DNA from: Rhizobium sp. S152
GTDB lineage: Bacteria; Pseudomonadota; Alphaproteobacteria; Rhizobiales; Rhizobiaceae
Direction of reading: 5' to 3'
Assembly: GCF_030380735.1 (NCBI RefSeq)
Contig: NZ_JAUDRZ010000009.1
Span: forward strand, 62,001 to 126,000
DNA: 64,000 bases
The translations under genes were made by a program, and so were the position numbers. The notes below the pieces were generated by a model. The model was not told the DNA's origin. It saw only the letters and a list, made by a program, of their open reading frames with translations, and ran no database searches. Of the stretch, positions 55,679-63,211 are shown piece after piece (the first letter of the stretch is position 1; each line of letters starts with the position of its first letter).

Positions 55679-56491
55679 TTACTCGGCTTTCGGCGCGTTG
55701 CTGTCGGTGACGATCGTCCCGGATTTGATGACCTGGACGATGGAGCTGCCGTTATCGCCGCTCAGAAGATAATCCGCCGCGCTGGTGTCCTGCTCCTGCG
55801 CATCGGCGACCGAGCGCAGAGCCAGCGTCAGGCGATCGGCCATCTGCTGCGCCACGGCCAGAACCTTGGTCTGGTCAGGCGTCAGTTCCAGTGTCGCCGT
55901 CGTGCCGACGACGGCCTTCGATCCGTCGTCCTTTTCCTCGATCTGCTGGTCGATCGCGAGAACGCGCACGTTGCTGAGCACGGTCTCGGTCAGATATTTT
56001 TCGCTGTCCTTCGCCTTGCGGACCATGGTCACGTCGACACGGTCGTTCGGCAGGATGAAGCCGCCGGCGCCGGTCGCGACCGAGATCTCGGTGGCGACGG
56101 CGCGCTTGCCCGTCGGCAGCAGCGACGACATGATACGGCTGCTGGCGTCGGCGATCTTTTCGGCGCGGATCGGCTCGCCCTCGAAGATCGGCAGTCGGAC
56201 GACGGAACCCTGCAGGTCCTTCAGCGCATCCGGCTTGTCGGTCTCGGTAATGAAGCCCTGCACGACGCCGCCCTGCGGCCATGCCATCCAGTGGGCCGCC
56301 TTGTCGTCGAGCCGCGCGCCGACTGGCAGGTTGGCGCTCGATACCAGCACGTTGACCGTCGGTTCCTTTTCGACGACCGACTTCACCTGGGTCACGACCG
56401 AGCCACGGCCCGCGAGGCTCATGGCAAGCACGCCGGCAAGGCCGGCCGCTACGACAGCCACTCCAAGTATCAAAAGGCGCGCGGGTCTCAT
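55679..56491 (-). CDS. cpaB: CpaB/RcpC pilus assembly protein (SAF domain)
   Basis: A 270-residue protein with an N-terminal membrane anchor (LLILGVAVVAAGLAGVLAMSL) and a SAF domain (NVLVSSANLPVGARLDDKAAHWMAWPQ) followed by the RcpC-type region ILPNDRVDVTMVRKAKDSEKYL. It probably modulates the secretin or pilus at the periplasmic side. First gene after the CtrA-like box at 56581-56595. Confidence 0.92.
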   Translation of the reverse strand: MRPARLLILGVAVVAAGLAGVLAMSLAGRGSVVTQVKSVVEKEPTVNVLVSSANLPVGARLDDKAAHWMAWPQGGVVQGFITETDKPDALKDLQGSVVRLPIFEGEPIRAEKIADASSRIMSSLLPTGKRAVATEISVATGAGGFILPNDRVDVTMVRKAKDSEKYLTETVLSNVRVLAIDQQIEEKDDGSKAVVGTTATLELTPDQTKVLAVAQQMADRLTLALRSVADAQEQDTSAADYLLSGDNGSSIVQVIKSGTIVTDSNAPKAE

Positions 56492-56580
56492 TGGTCGTTC
56501 CTCGGGGATTCGAGATATTCGACCCTGAGAATGGCGCGCAATTGGTGTAATTATGGTTAATAAATAGCTGCGTTTTTAAG

Positions 56581-56595
56581 TTAATGGAGACTTAA
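56581..56595. promoter_or_regulatory. CtrA-like box upstream of cpaB
   Basis: A perfect TTAA-N7-TTAA, 89 bases before the cpaB start and just past the cpaA stop. This is the alphaproteobacterial CtrA recognition pattern; pilA/cpa genes are known CtrA targets in Caulobacter. Confidence 0.5.
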
Positions 56596-56600
56596 AGTCT

Positions 56601-57113
56601 TCATTTCAGCCCGTGCAGCGCCATCATGAAAAGAGAAGATGATGGAAAGGCAAGAAAACCGCCGATCGCGATTGCGATGCCGTAAGGTATCTTCTTTGCC
56701 GTCAGAATGGAATGCGGCACCGGCAGCCCGATAGCCATGATCGCATCCGCCTGCGACCGGATCATCAGGATGACAAGCGTCGCGGCGCCGCCGATAATGC
56801 CGACATAGGCCAGGAATTCGATCAGCGAGGGGTCGAGCCCAAACCATAGGGCGGTTGCGGCCAGCAGCTTGGCATCGCCGCCACCCATGACGTTCAGTGC
56901 GAACAGCACGAAGCAGACGGTGAAGACCGCGAGCGCGCCGGCGAGATGCGCCGAGATCGCCGCAAGCGGCATGCCGGCGAGCGGCGCGATGATGAGAAAG
57001 GCGAGCGAAATGATCACGGAGATCCGGTTCGGGATCGTCATCGTGAAGAGATCCGAGAATGCCGCGACCGCGAGGCACAGTGGCAAGATCACAAAGATGG
57101 CAGCTGCAATCAT
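56601..57113 (-). CDS. cpaA: CpaA/TadV prepilin peptidase
   Basis: A 170-residue A24A aspartic peptidase with several membrane helices. Both catalytic aspartates are visible: D21 in AFSDLFTMTIPNR and D80 in the MGGGDAKLL motif. It cleaves the Flp prepilin encoded just upstream and likely the TadE-like pseudopilins. The methyltransferase domain of PilD is absent, as normal for CpaA. Confidence 0.93.
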   Translation of the reverse strand: MIAAAIFVILPLCLAVAAFSDLFTMTIPNRISVIISLAFLIIAPLAGMPLAAISAHLAGALAVFTVCFVLFALNVMGGGDAKLLAATALWFGLDPSLIEFLAYVGIIGGAATLVILMIRSQADAIMAIGLPVPHSILTAKKIPYGIAIAIGGFLAFPSSSLFMMALHGLK

Positions 57114-57138
57114 GGATCAAAGATCTCCATTAAGAATA

Positions 57139-57160
57139 AAAGGCACGCGAACGTGCCTTT
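57139..57160 (-). terminator. Rho-independent terminator of pilA
   Basis: Nine-base arms AAAGGCACG / CGTGCCTTT with a four-base loop, followed on the minus strand by TTTTATTCTT. It separates highly expressed pilin from cpaA. Confidence 0.85.
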
Positions 57161-57162
57161 GT

Positions 57163-57191
57163 ATCGGATCAGGCTTTGCGCCTGATCCGAT
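57163..57191 (-). terminator. Second stem-loop in pilA 3' region
   Basis: Eleven-base perfect arms ATCGGATCAGG / CCTGATCCGAT with a seven-base loop, between the pilA stop and its terminator. It probably protects the pilin mRNA 3' end rather than terminating. Confidence 0.7.
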
Positions 57192-57209
57192 TGACATTCT
57201 CGAGGCAGA

Positions 57210-57392
57210 TTAGTTGGCCGTCGATGCGGTCGTCATCTTGGTGCCAAGGTTGACGAAGACGGTGTTCAGCTTGCTGCCGAGAGTGGTTGCGCCGGTGATC
57301 AGCGCGACAGAGATGAGGGCGGCGATCAGGCCGTATTCAATTGCGGTTGCGCCGGATTCGTCCTTGAGAAAACGGCTTACAAGCTTGGTCAT
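57210..57392 (-). CDS. pilA: Flp-family type IVb pilin
   Basis: A 60-residue prepilin. The leader ends KDESG-14 and the mature chain starts ATAIEYGLIAALISVALITG, with Glu at +5 and Tyr at +6 as in Flp pilins. A short C-terminal tail (KLNTVFVNLGTKMTTASTAN) gives a typical tiny type IVb pilin. AGGAG precedes ATG 57392. It is the major subunit of the adhesive Flp/Tad pilus and is first in the locus. Confidence 0.96.
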   Translation of the reverse strand: MTKLVSRFLKDESGATAIEYGLIAALISVALITGATTLGSKLNTVFVNLGTKMTTASTAN

Positions 57393-57786
57393 GGTAACTC
57401 CTAACTCCAGTTGATGTTCAGCACGTCCGCCAACTGTTTGCCGTTGATCGGATGGCTGCAATCTAGCCGGGCCCTCTTTCGATCGACTTAAAGAGTTGGG
57501 TTACTATTTCGTAAACGGCTTAAGGACCCCGTCGTGTGGTAAGTATCGACGCTGAAAAACCGCTAAAATTCGAGCGATAGTGCTGAGAGTAAGGCAGTAG
57601 AGAGCCTTGGAGTTGCTTTAAAACGTAACGGCGATGCTTTAAAATGATACGAACCCTGACGCAGCTATATCAAAATGGCGCGCCACCCGCCCGTATTGAG
57701 CCGATTGCCGCGAGATTAAAGCTTCGTTCACCATTTTTTCTCATGCTAGGGGCCGAATTCGAATTCATCCGCGAAAGAGAAACGAT
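57393..57786. promoter_or_regulatory. Divergent regulatory gap between pilA and the stand-alone secretin N-domain gene
   Basis: 394 bases without a gene, comparatively AT-rich. It holds two direct copies of GCTTTAAAA at 57615-57623 and 57636-57644, exactly 21 bases apart. No perfect TTAA-N7-TTAA was found here by eye. Promoters for pilA and for the 57787 gene must lie inside. Confidence 0.55.
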
Positions 57787-58194
57787 ATGTCGTCGAGCGG
57801 CAAGAGGATTTTTCTGGCCAGCCTTGTCGCCGCCCTGGGCGTCGGGGGATCCGTTGCCGCGCAGGACCAGGGGATGCTGCGGGTCTATATGGACCAGGCG
57901 CGTGTCCTGAAGCTCGACCGACCGGTCAGCAAGGTCATCGTCGGCAACGCCAAGGTCGCGGACGCCACGGTTGCCGATTCCAAGACGATCGTATTGACGG
58001 GGCGGAGCTTCGGCACGACCAACCTTGTTCTCCTGGATGCCGATGGTAACGCCATCCTCGACGAAAGTATTCTCGTGTCGATCGACGAGGGAAATACTGT
58101 GCGGGTCTTCCGCCAGACGGAGCGGTCGGTTCTGTCCTGTACGCCCAATTGCGAGCAGCATAGTCAGCAGACGGGTGCAACGGCCAGCCCGTGA
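57787..58194 (+). CDS. Stand-alone pilus assembly protein N-terminal domain (CpaC N-domain paralogue)
   Basis: A 135-residue exported protein (signal KRIFLASLVAALGVGGSVAA-QDQ). The domain reads VYMDQARVLKLDRPVSKVIVGNAKVADATVADSKTIVLTGRSFGTTNLVLLDADG, matching the N-terminal pilus-formation domain of CpaC but without BON or secretin domains. The C-terminus carries two cysteines (LSCTPNCEQ). It probably interacts with the secretin or peptidoglycan during pilus assembly. Confidence 0.84.
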   Translation: MSSSGKRIFLASLVAALGVGGSVAAQDQGMLRVYMDQARVLKLDRPVSKVIVGNAKVADATVADSKTIVLTGRSFGTTNLVLLDADGNAILDESILVSIDEGNTVRVFRQTERSVLSCTPNCEQHSQQTGATASP

Positions 58195-58268
58195 CCGGCT
58201 CTCCTGAACGACAACCCCGCATTCGCGCATCCAATAAAATTCTGATCCAACCTGAAACGGAAAATCAA

Positions 58269-58295
58269 CGATCACGCTTTAAAACTGCGTGATCG
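58269..58295. promoter_or_regulatory. Inverted repeat with embedded GCTTTAAAA upstream of TadE-like genes
   Basis: CGATCACGC-N9-GCGTGATCG, perfect nine-base arms, 19 bases before the ATG at 58314. The centre contains the third copy of GCTTTAAAA. It could be a transcriptional operator or an RNA hairpin at the ribosome-binding site. Confidence 0.5.
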
Positions 58296-58313
58296 AAGCT
58301 GTTGGATGCGCCC

Positions 58314-58928
58314 ATGACGGAAATGGATCAAGCAGCGGATGTTGCCCCCAAGCGTGAATGTGCACCGCGGCGGCGACTTGCCGCCTTTGCACGTTCCCGA
58401 GACGGATCGGCGGCGATCGAATTCGCCTTGCTTGCGATTCCTTACTTCCTTGTCATCTTCGCGATCATCGAGACCTTCGTCGCCTTCGCCGGCGAAATGC
58501 TGGTGTCGAATGCGGTCGATACCATGGGTCGCAGGATGCGAACCGGGCAGATCACGTCCACCAATACCGATCGCACCGCCTTCCGCACTGCCTTCTGCAA
58601 CGAGATCTCGATTCTCATAAAGTGCTCGACGACGGAAGCCGCGACCCCGAATAAGCTGTTCATCGACGTACAGAAGTTCTCTACCTTCGCCAGCATCCCG
58701 ACGACAATTCCGAAACTTACGACGGACCGCTACTCCGATCTCAAGATCGCGGATTTCAAGTATGATCCCGGCGGCTCCGGCACCATCAACATGGTGCGTG
58801 CCTATTATCGCTGGCAGATCATCACCGATCTCATCCGCCCCTATATCAGCAATATCCGCCCTGCCGACGGATCGGCCTCCTATTTCCTCATCGTGGCCAC
58901 GACCGCGTTCCAGAACGAGCAATATTGA
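58314..58928 (+). CDS. TadE/TadG-like pseudopilin
   Basis: A 204-residue protein with basic N-terminus and the TadE motif FARSRDGSAAIEFALLAIPYFLVIFAIIE. There is a cleavage-type glycine before SAAIEFALL and Glu at +5. A periplasmic domain follows, with cysteines in FCNEISILIKCST. TadE-like pseudopilins are processed by CpaA and join the pilus base. TGATG-coupled to the next gene. Confidence 0.87.
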   Translation: MTEMDQAADVAPKRECAPRRRLAAFARSRDGSAAIEFALLAIPYFLVIFAIIETFVAFAGEMLVSNAVDTMGRRMRTGQITSTNTDRTAFRTAFCNEISILIKCSTTEAATPNKLFIDVQKFSTFASIPTTIPKLTTDRYSDLKIADFKYDPGGSGTINMVRAYYRWQIITDLIRPYISNIRPADGSASYFLIVATTAFQNEQY

Positions 58929-59503
58929 TGGCGGTTCGCGGCGGCTTGAACAGACTGAAGACACTGGTCCGGCGCTTCGCTCACGATCGCGAAGGCGTCG
59001 GCGCGATCGAGTTCGCGATCCTCTTTCCGATCATGGTCATGCTCTATGTCGGCGCGGTCGAGATCACCGTCGGTCTCAGCGCCAGCAAGCGTGCGGCGCG
59101 CGCCGCCGGTACCATCGCCGACGTGGTTACCCAGCAGAAGTCCGTTACCAAAGCCTGGCTTGACGACATGCCCGCGGTCGCCAACGCCATATTCGTGCCC
59201 TACGTCACAACCGGGATGACCGTTAAGATCACCGGCATCACCATCGATTCCGGCGGCAATGCAAAGGTGCTGTGGTCGTGGGCGCAGGACAAGTCTCGCC
59301 CCTACGCCGTCAACTCGGCGGTGACGGTGCCTGCCGACATCAAGAAGGCGGACAGCTTCCTTGTTCGCGCCGAGCTCAGCTATCCCTACCAGCTGTTCCT
59401 GTTCACGCCGAGCCTCGGAAAGAATATCAGCACCATCAACATCAACCGCAGCTATTTCTATCGCCAGCGGCAGGACGAGAACGTCCCCTGCAGCGATTGC
59501 TGA
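58928..59503 (+). CDS. TadE/TadG-like pseudopilin
   Basis: A 191-residue protein with RRFAHDREGVGAIEFAILFPIMVMLYVGAVEIT at the N-terminus: processing-site glycine and Glu +5 as in TadE. The periplasmic part ends in NVPCSDC. It overlaps the preceding TadE-like gene by one base (TGATG), so they form a pair. The last gene of the pilus region. Confidence 0.87.
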   Translation: MAVRGGLNRLKTLVRRFAHDREGVGAIEFAILFPIMVMLYVGAVEITVGLSASKRAARAAGTIADVVTQQKSVTKAWLDDMPAVANAIFVPYVTTGMTVKITGITIDSGGNAKVLWSWAQDKSRPYAVNSAVTVPADIKKADSFLVRAELSYPYQLFLFTPSLGKNISTININRSYFYRQRQDENVPCSDC

Positions 59504-59593
59504 GGGGAAGGCGAATTTGCCAAGCCGCGCTGGTCGCTATAAGGCTTGACGATTGACGGCCCGAGAGGCCGCTGCCGAGTTGCTGGGTGAAAC

Positions 59594-60814
59594 ATGCCGC
59601 GTGCGTTTCTTTTCGTTCTGGATTCCTTCGGCGTGGGGGGCGCTCCCGATGCCGCTGATTACGGCGACGAGGGTGCCGATACGCTCGGCCACATCGCCGA
59701 GTTCTGCGCGGCCGGCGCCGGCGATCGCGACGGCCTGCGCTCCGGACCGTTGAACTTGCCGAACCTGTCGGCGCTCGGCCTCCTTCATCTCGTCAAGAAA
59801 GCTTCCGGCCGTTTCCCGCTCGGTATGCCGGTGCCCGAGAAGGTCTATGCCATCCATGGCTCCGCCAATGAGGTCTCGCGCGGCAAGGACACGCCGTCGG
59901 GCCATTGGGAGATCGCCGCCGCGCCGGTCAGTTTCGATTGGGGCTACTTCCCGACCGAAGGCGATGCCTTTCCGCCGGAACTCGTCGAGGCGCTCTGCCG
60001 GGCGGCGGATGTGCCGGGTATCCTCGGCAATTGCCACGCTTCCGGCACGGATATCATCGCCCGCTACGGCGAGGAGCATATCCGCACCGGCAAGCCGATC
60101 TGCTACACCTCTTCGGATTCCGTATTCCAGGTAGCCGCCCACGAGACCCATTTCGGGCTCGACCGGCTGATGACTTTCTGCACGATCGCCCGCGCCCTGC
60201 TCGACCGCTACAATATCGGTCGCGTCATCGCTCGTCCCTTCGTCGGCGAGAAGCCCTCCAGCTTCGAGCGCACCGGCAACCGCCGCGACTTCTCTGTTCC
60301 GCCGCCGGAGGCCACATTGCTCGATCGCCTGGTCGAGGATGGCCGCAAGGTCCATGCGGTGGGCAAGATCGGCGATATCTTCGCCCACAAGGGGGTGTCG
60401 CGCGTCATCAAGGCCAACGGCAACATGGCGCTGATGGATGCTACGCTGGAAGCGATGGATGCGGCTGGGGACGGCGATCTCGTCTTCACCAATTTCGTCG
60501 ATTTCGACATGGTCTACGGCCACCGCCGCGATGTGCCGGGCTATGCCGCGGCGCTCGAGGCCTTCGATGCGCGCCTTGCCGAGGTTGGCGGCAAGCTGAA
60601 GCCCGGCGACCTCGTCATCCTGACGGCCGACCACGGTTGCGACCCGACATGGCGCGGCACCGATCACACGCGCGAGCGCGTGCCGATCATCGCCTATGGC
60701 CCGGGCCTCGGATCCCGCGATATCGGCATCCGCGCAAGCTATGCCGATATCGGCGAAACTATCGCTCGGCATCTCAGAATTGCCCCCGGCAAGCATGGGA
60801 GGAGCTTCCTGTGA
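59594..60814 (+). CDS. deoB: Phosphopentomutase
   Basis: A 406-residue alkaline-phosphatase-superfamily mutase that interconverts (deoxy)ribose 1- and 5-phosphate. N-terminal metal site [30 protein letters not shown], cap domain, and C-terminal [27 protein letters not shown] carry the conserved metal ligands. It overlaps add by four bases (GTGA). Confidence 0.96.
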   Translation: MPRAFLFVLDSFGVGGAPDAADYGDEGADTLGHIAEFCAAGAGDRDGLRSGPLNLPNLSALGLLHLVKKASGRFPLGMPVPEKVYAIHGSANEVSRGKDTPSGHWEIAAAPVSFDWGYFPTEGDAFPPELVEALCRAADVPGILGNCHASGTDIIARYGEEHIRTGKPICYTSSDSVFQVAAHETHFGLDRLMTFCTIARALLDRYNIGRVIARPFVGEKPSSFERTGNRRDFSVPPPEATLLDRLVEDGRKVHAVGKIGDIFAHKGVSRVIKANGNMALMDATLEAMDAAGDGDLVFTNFVDFDMVYGHRRDVPGYAAALEAFDARLAEVGGKLKPGDLVILTADHGCDPTWRGTDHTRERVPIIAYGPGLGSRDIGIRASYADIGETIARHLRIAPGKHGRSFL

Positions 60815-61779
60815 CGTCGCATCTGAAGAAGGTCGAGCTTCACTGTCACCTCGAAGGGGCCGCCCCGCCGCGGCTGACGCTCGCCCAGGCCCGCAAGTAC
60901 AACATCGATATCAGCGCCTGTCTCGACGGCGATACCTATATCTGGCACGACTTCGCCAGCTTTCTTCAGTGCTATGACAAGGTGTCGGAGGTCTACAAGA
61001 CCGAGGATGACTATGCCCTCCTGACCGAGACCTATCTCGACGAGCTTGCCGATATCGGCACCATCTATAGCGAGCTCATCGTTTCGCCCGATCATGGCAA
61101 GCGCATCGGCCTCGGAGCGGACGCCTATATGTCGGGCGTTTGCGAGGGCATTCGCCGCGCCAAGGCGAAGACGGGCATCGAGGCGCGGCTGATCGTCACC
61201 GGCGAACGCCATTTCGGCCCCGAGAGCGTCATCGGCGCCGCCGAATACGCGGCCAGCGCCGGCAACCCGCTGATTACGGGCTTCAATCTCGCCGGCGAGG
61301 AACGCATGGGCCGCGTCGCCGATTACGCACGCGCCTTCGACATCGCCCGCGATGCCGGCTTGGGCCTCACCATCCATGCCGGGGAGGTTTGCGGCGCCTT
61401 CAGCGTGATTGACGCGCTCGATGTCGTGCGCCCCTCGCGCATCGGCCACGGCGTCCGCGCTATCGAGGATGCCGATCTGGTCCGCCGGCTCGCCGATCTC
61501 GGCACGGTGCTCGAGGTCTGTCCCGGCTCCAACATCGCGCTCGATGTCTTCCCGGGCTTCCAGTCGCACCCGCTGCGCAAACTCAAGGAAGCCGGCGTTC
61601 GCGTCACCATCAGCTCCGACGATCCGCCCTTCTTCCATACCTCGCTGAAGCGGGAATACGAGATCGCCGCCACGGAATTCGGTTTCAGCGATGCCGAGAT
61701 CGACGACATGACGCGCACCGGCATCGAGGCGGCCTTCGTCGACGAGGCGACCCGGAAGGCGCTTCTGGCAAGGCTTTAG
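60811..61779 (+). CDS. add: Adenosine deaminase
   Basis: A 322-residue amidohydrolase. Zinc ligands H11 and H13 are in ELHCHLEGA, the catalytic HAGE motif is in [10 protein letters not shown], and the SSDDPPFF metal aspartates are present. The GTG start overlaps deoB, with GGGAGGAG upstream. It converts adenosine to inosine. Some relatives act on adenine or N6-substituted adenines, but the context favours nucleoside salvage. Confidence 0.93.
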   Translation: MTSHLKKVELHCHLEGAAPPRLTLAQARKYNIDISACLDGDTYIWHDFASFLQCYDKVSEVYKTEDDYALLTETYLDELADIGTIYSELIVSPDHGKRIGLGADAYMSGVCEGIRRAKAKTGIEARLIVTGERHFGPESVIGAAEYAASAGNPLITGFNLAGEERMGRVADYARAFDIARDAGLGLTIHAGEVCGAFSVIDALDVVRPSRIGHGVRAIEDADLVRRLADLGTVLEVCPGSNIALDVFPGFQSHPLRKLKEAGVRVTISSDDPPFFHTSLKREYEIAATEFGFSDAEIDDMTRTGIEAAFVDEATRKALLARL

Positions 61780-61888
61780 GCGACCGAGGGCTGGGGATGG
61801 CAGGTGCAAAACCGCCTGCGCTCTTGCGGAACCGGGGATTTCCGTGAAAGAAACGTCGGATAACAACAATTCAAGAAAGGGTTCGGCC

Positions 61889-62518
61889 ATGGACGGCGTA
61901 ACCGTTATCGATCATCCGCTTGTGCAGCACAAACTCACCATCATGCGGCGCAAAGAGACATCGACCGGGAGTTTCCGCCGCCTGCTGCGCGAAATCTCCA
62001 CCCTGCTGTGTTACGAGGTGACGCGCGATCTCGAGCTGACGATGGCGACCATCGAGACGCCGATGCAGACGATGGAATCGCCGATCCTCGAAGGCAAGAA
62101 GCTGGTCTTCGTCTCGATCCTGCGCGCCGGCAACGGCCTGCTTGAAGGCATGCTGGAACTGGTGCCCTCGGCCCGCGTCTCGCATATCGGCATGTACCGC
62201 GATCACGATACGCTGCAGCCGGTCGAATATTACTTCAAGGCGCCGGAAGCGCTCGACGAGCGCCTGATGATCGTCGTCGATCCGATGCTGGCTACCGGCA
62301 ATTCCTCGATCGCGGCCATCCACAAGCTCAAGGAACGCGGCGCCACGAACATCCGCTTTCTCTGCCTGCTGGCGGCACCTGAAGGCATTCGGAACTTCCA
62401 GGAAGCCCATCCCGACGTGAAGATCTACACGGCCTCAATCGACAGTCATCTCAACGAGAAGGGCTACATCATGCCCGGCCTCGGCGATGCCGGCGACCGC
62501 ATGTACGGCACCAAGTAG
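61889..62518 (+). CDS. upp: Uracil phosphoribosyltransferase
   Basis: A 209-residue enzyme with the PRPP-binding motif [12 protein letters not shown] and the family ending [32 protein letters not shown] is also diagnostic. It forms UMP from uracil and PRPP. AAGAAAGGG precedes ATG 61889. It has a strong terminator after it. Confidence 0.96.
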   Translation: MDGVTVIDHPLVQHKLTIMRRKETSTGSFRRLLREISTLLCYEVTRDLELTMATIETPMQTMESPILEGKKLVFVSILRAGNGLLEGMLELVPSARVSHIGMYRDHDTLQPVEYYFKAPEALDERLMIVVDPMLATGNSSIAAIHKLKERGATNIRFLCLLAAPEGIRNFQEAHPDVKIYTASIDSHLNEKGYIMPGLGDAGDRMYGTK

Positions 62519-62533
62519 TTAAACCTCTGTTAA
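62519..62533. promoter_or_regulatory. CtrA-like box downstream of upp
   Basis: Perfect TTAA-N7-TTAA, followed by CC, between upp and the aspartic protease gene and upstream of the upp terminator. Its position overlapping the end of upp transcription makes a regulatory role uncertain. Confidence 0.35.
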
Positions 62534-62553
62534 CCAGCGTGAATGAGTGCTGT

Positions 62554-62586
62554 GGCCCGGGCGATCGTTCCGGGCCTTTTGCTTTT
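62554..62586 (+). terminator. Rho-independent terminator of upp
   Basis: GGCCCGG / CCGGGCC stem with nine-base loop, followed by TTTTGCTTTT. Confidence 0.88.
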
Positions 62587-62674
62587 CGCGATTAGGAAGT
62601 TTTCAGTAAATGTGGAGTAGCTGTTTAAATGGCCCCGCATGATGCGTGGTTTAGACAGGAAGGATTTCTGTTCC

Positions 62675-63211
62675 ATGCTCGTGCGTACCGTCATATTCGC
62701 AAGCATCGCCGCGGTGTTTGCCACCCAATTGCCGTCGCTGCTCACCCGGGAAACAGCCCAACCGGCCGCGACCAACGTCTCCGCCAACTATGTCTTCCCC
62801 GCCACCGACCAGCCCAAGGCGTCGGGCGTCGCCGTCGGCAGCGGCAGCATGCGCCTTCAGGCCGATGCGCAGGGTCACTATTCCGGCGATTTCCGCATCA
62901 ACGGCAAGTCGGTCCAGGGCATGATCGATACCGGCGCCACCTTCGTCGCGCTCAACGAAACGCTCGCGCGGCGCCTCGGCTATACGGCCAACCAGCTCGA
63001 TTTCCGCTACGCCGTCAACACCGCCAACGGCCAGACCAAGGCGGCGCATGTGACGCTCGACCGCGTCGAGATTGGCGGCATCCGTGTGCGCGATGTCGAA
63101 GCCTTCGTGCTCAGGGACGATGCCCTGTCCTCCACGCTCGTCGGCATGAGCTTCCTGCAGAAGCTGGCCTCCTATTCGGTTGCGGACGGCGCTCTGAACC
63201 TCAAGCAGTAG
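62675..63211 (+). CDS. Membrane-anchored clan AA aspartic protease (TIGR02281 type)
   Basis: About 178 residues with one N-terminal membrane helix (LVRTVIFASIAAVFATQLPSLL) and a single retropepsin-like domain: catalytic D85 in GMIDTGATFVALN, then the paired hydrophobic-hydrophobic-G motif in STLVGMSFLQKL. Such proteins act as homodimers, one DTG each. ATG 62675 has AGGAAGGA upstream; ATG 62639 is a longer alternative. It overlaps the convergent deoA gene by 11 bases. Confidence 0.87.
   Translation: MLVRTVIFASIAAVFATQLPSLLTRETAQPAATNVSANYVFPATDQPKASGVAVGSGSMRLQADAQGHYSGDFRINGKSVQGMIDTGATFVALNETLARRLGYTANQLDFRYAVNTANGQTKAAHVTLDRVEIGGIRVRDVEAFVLRDDALSSTLVGMSFLQKLASYSVADGALNLKQ

Noticed and set aside
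59905..61779. A frame extending add upstream by about 300 codons through deoB
   Set aside because: The upstream part is the wrong frame of deoB and is arginine-rich nonsense; the GTG at 60811 with a good ribosome-binding site is the add start.
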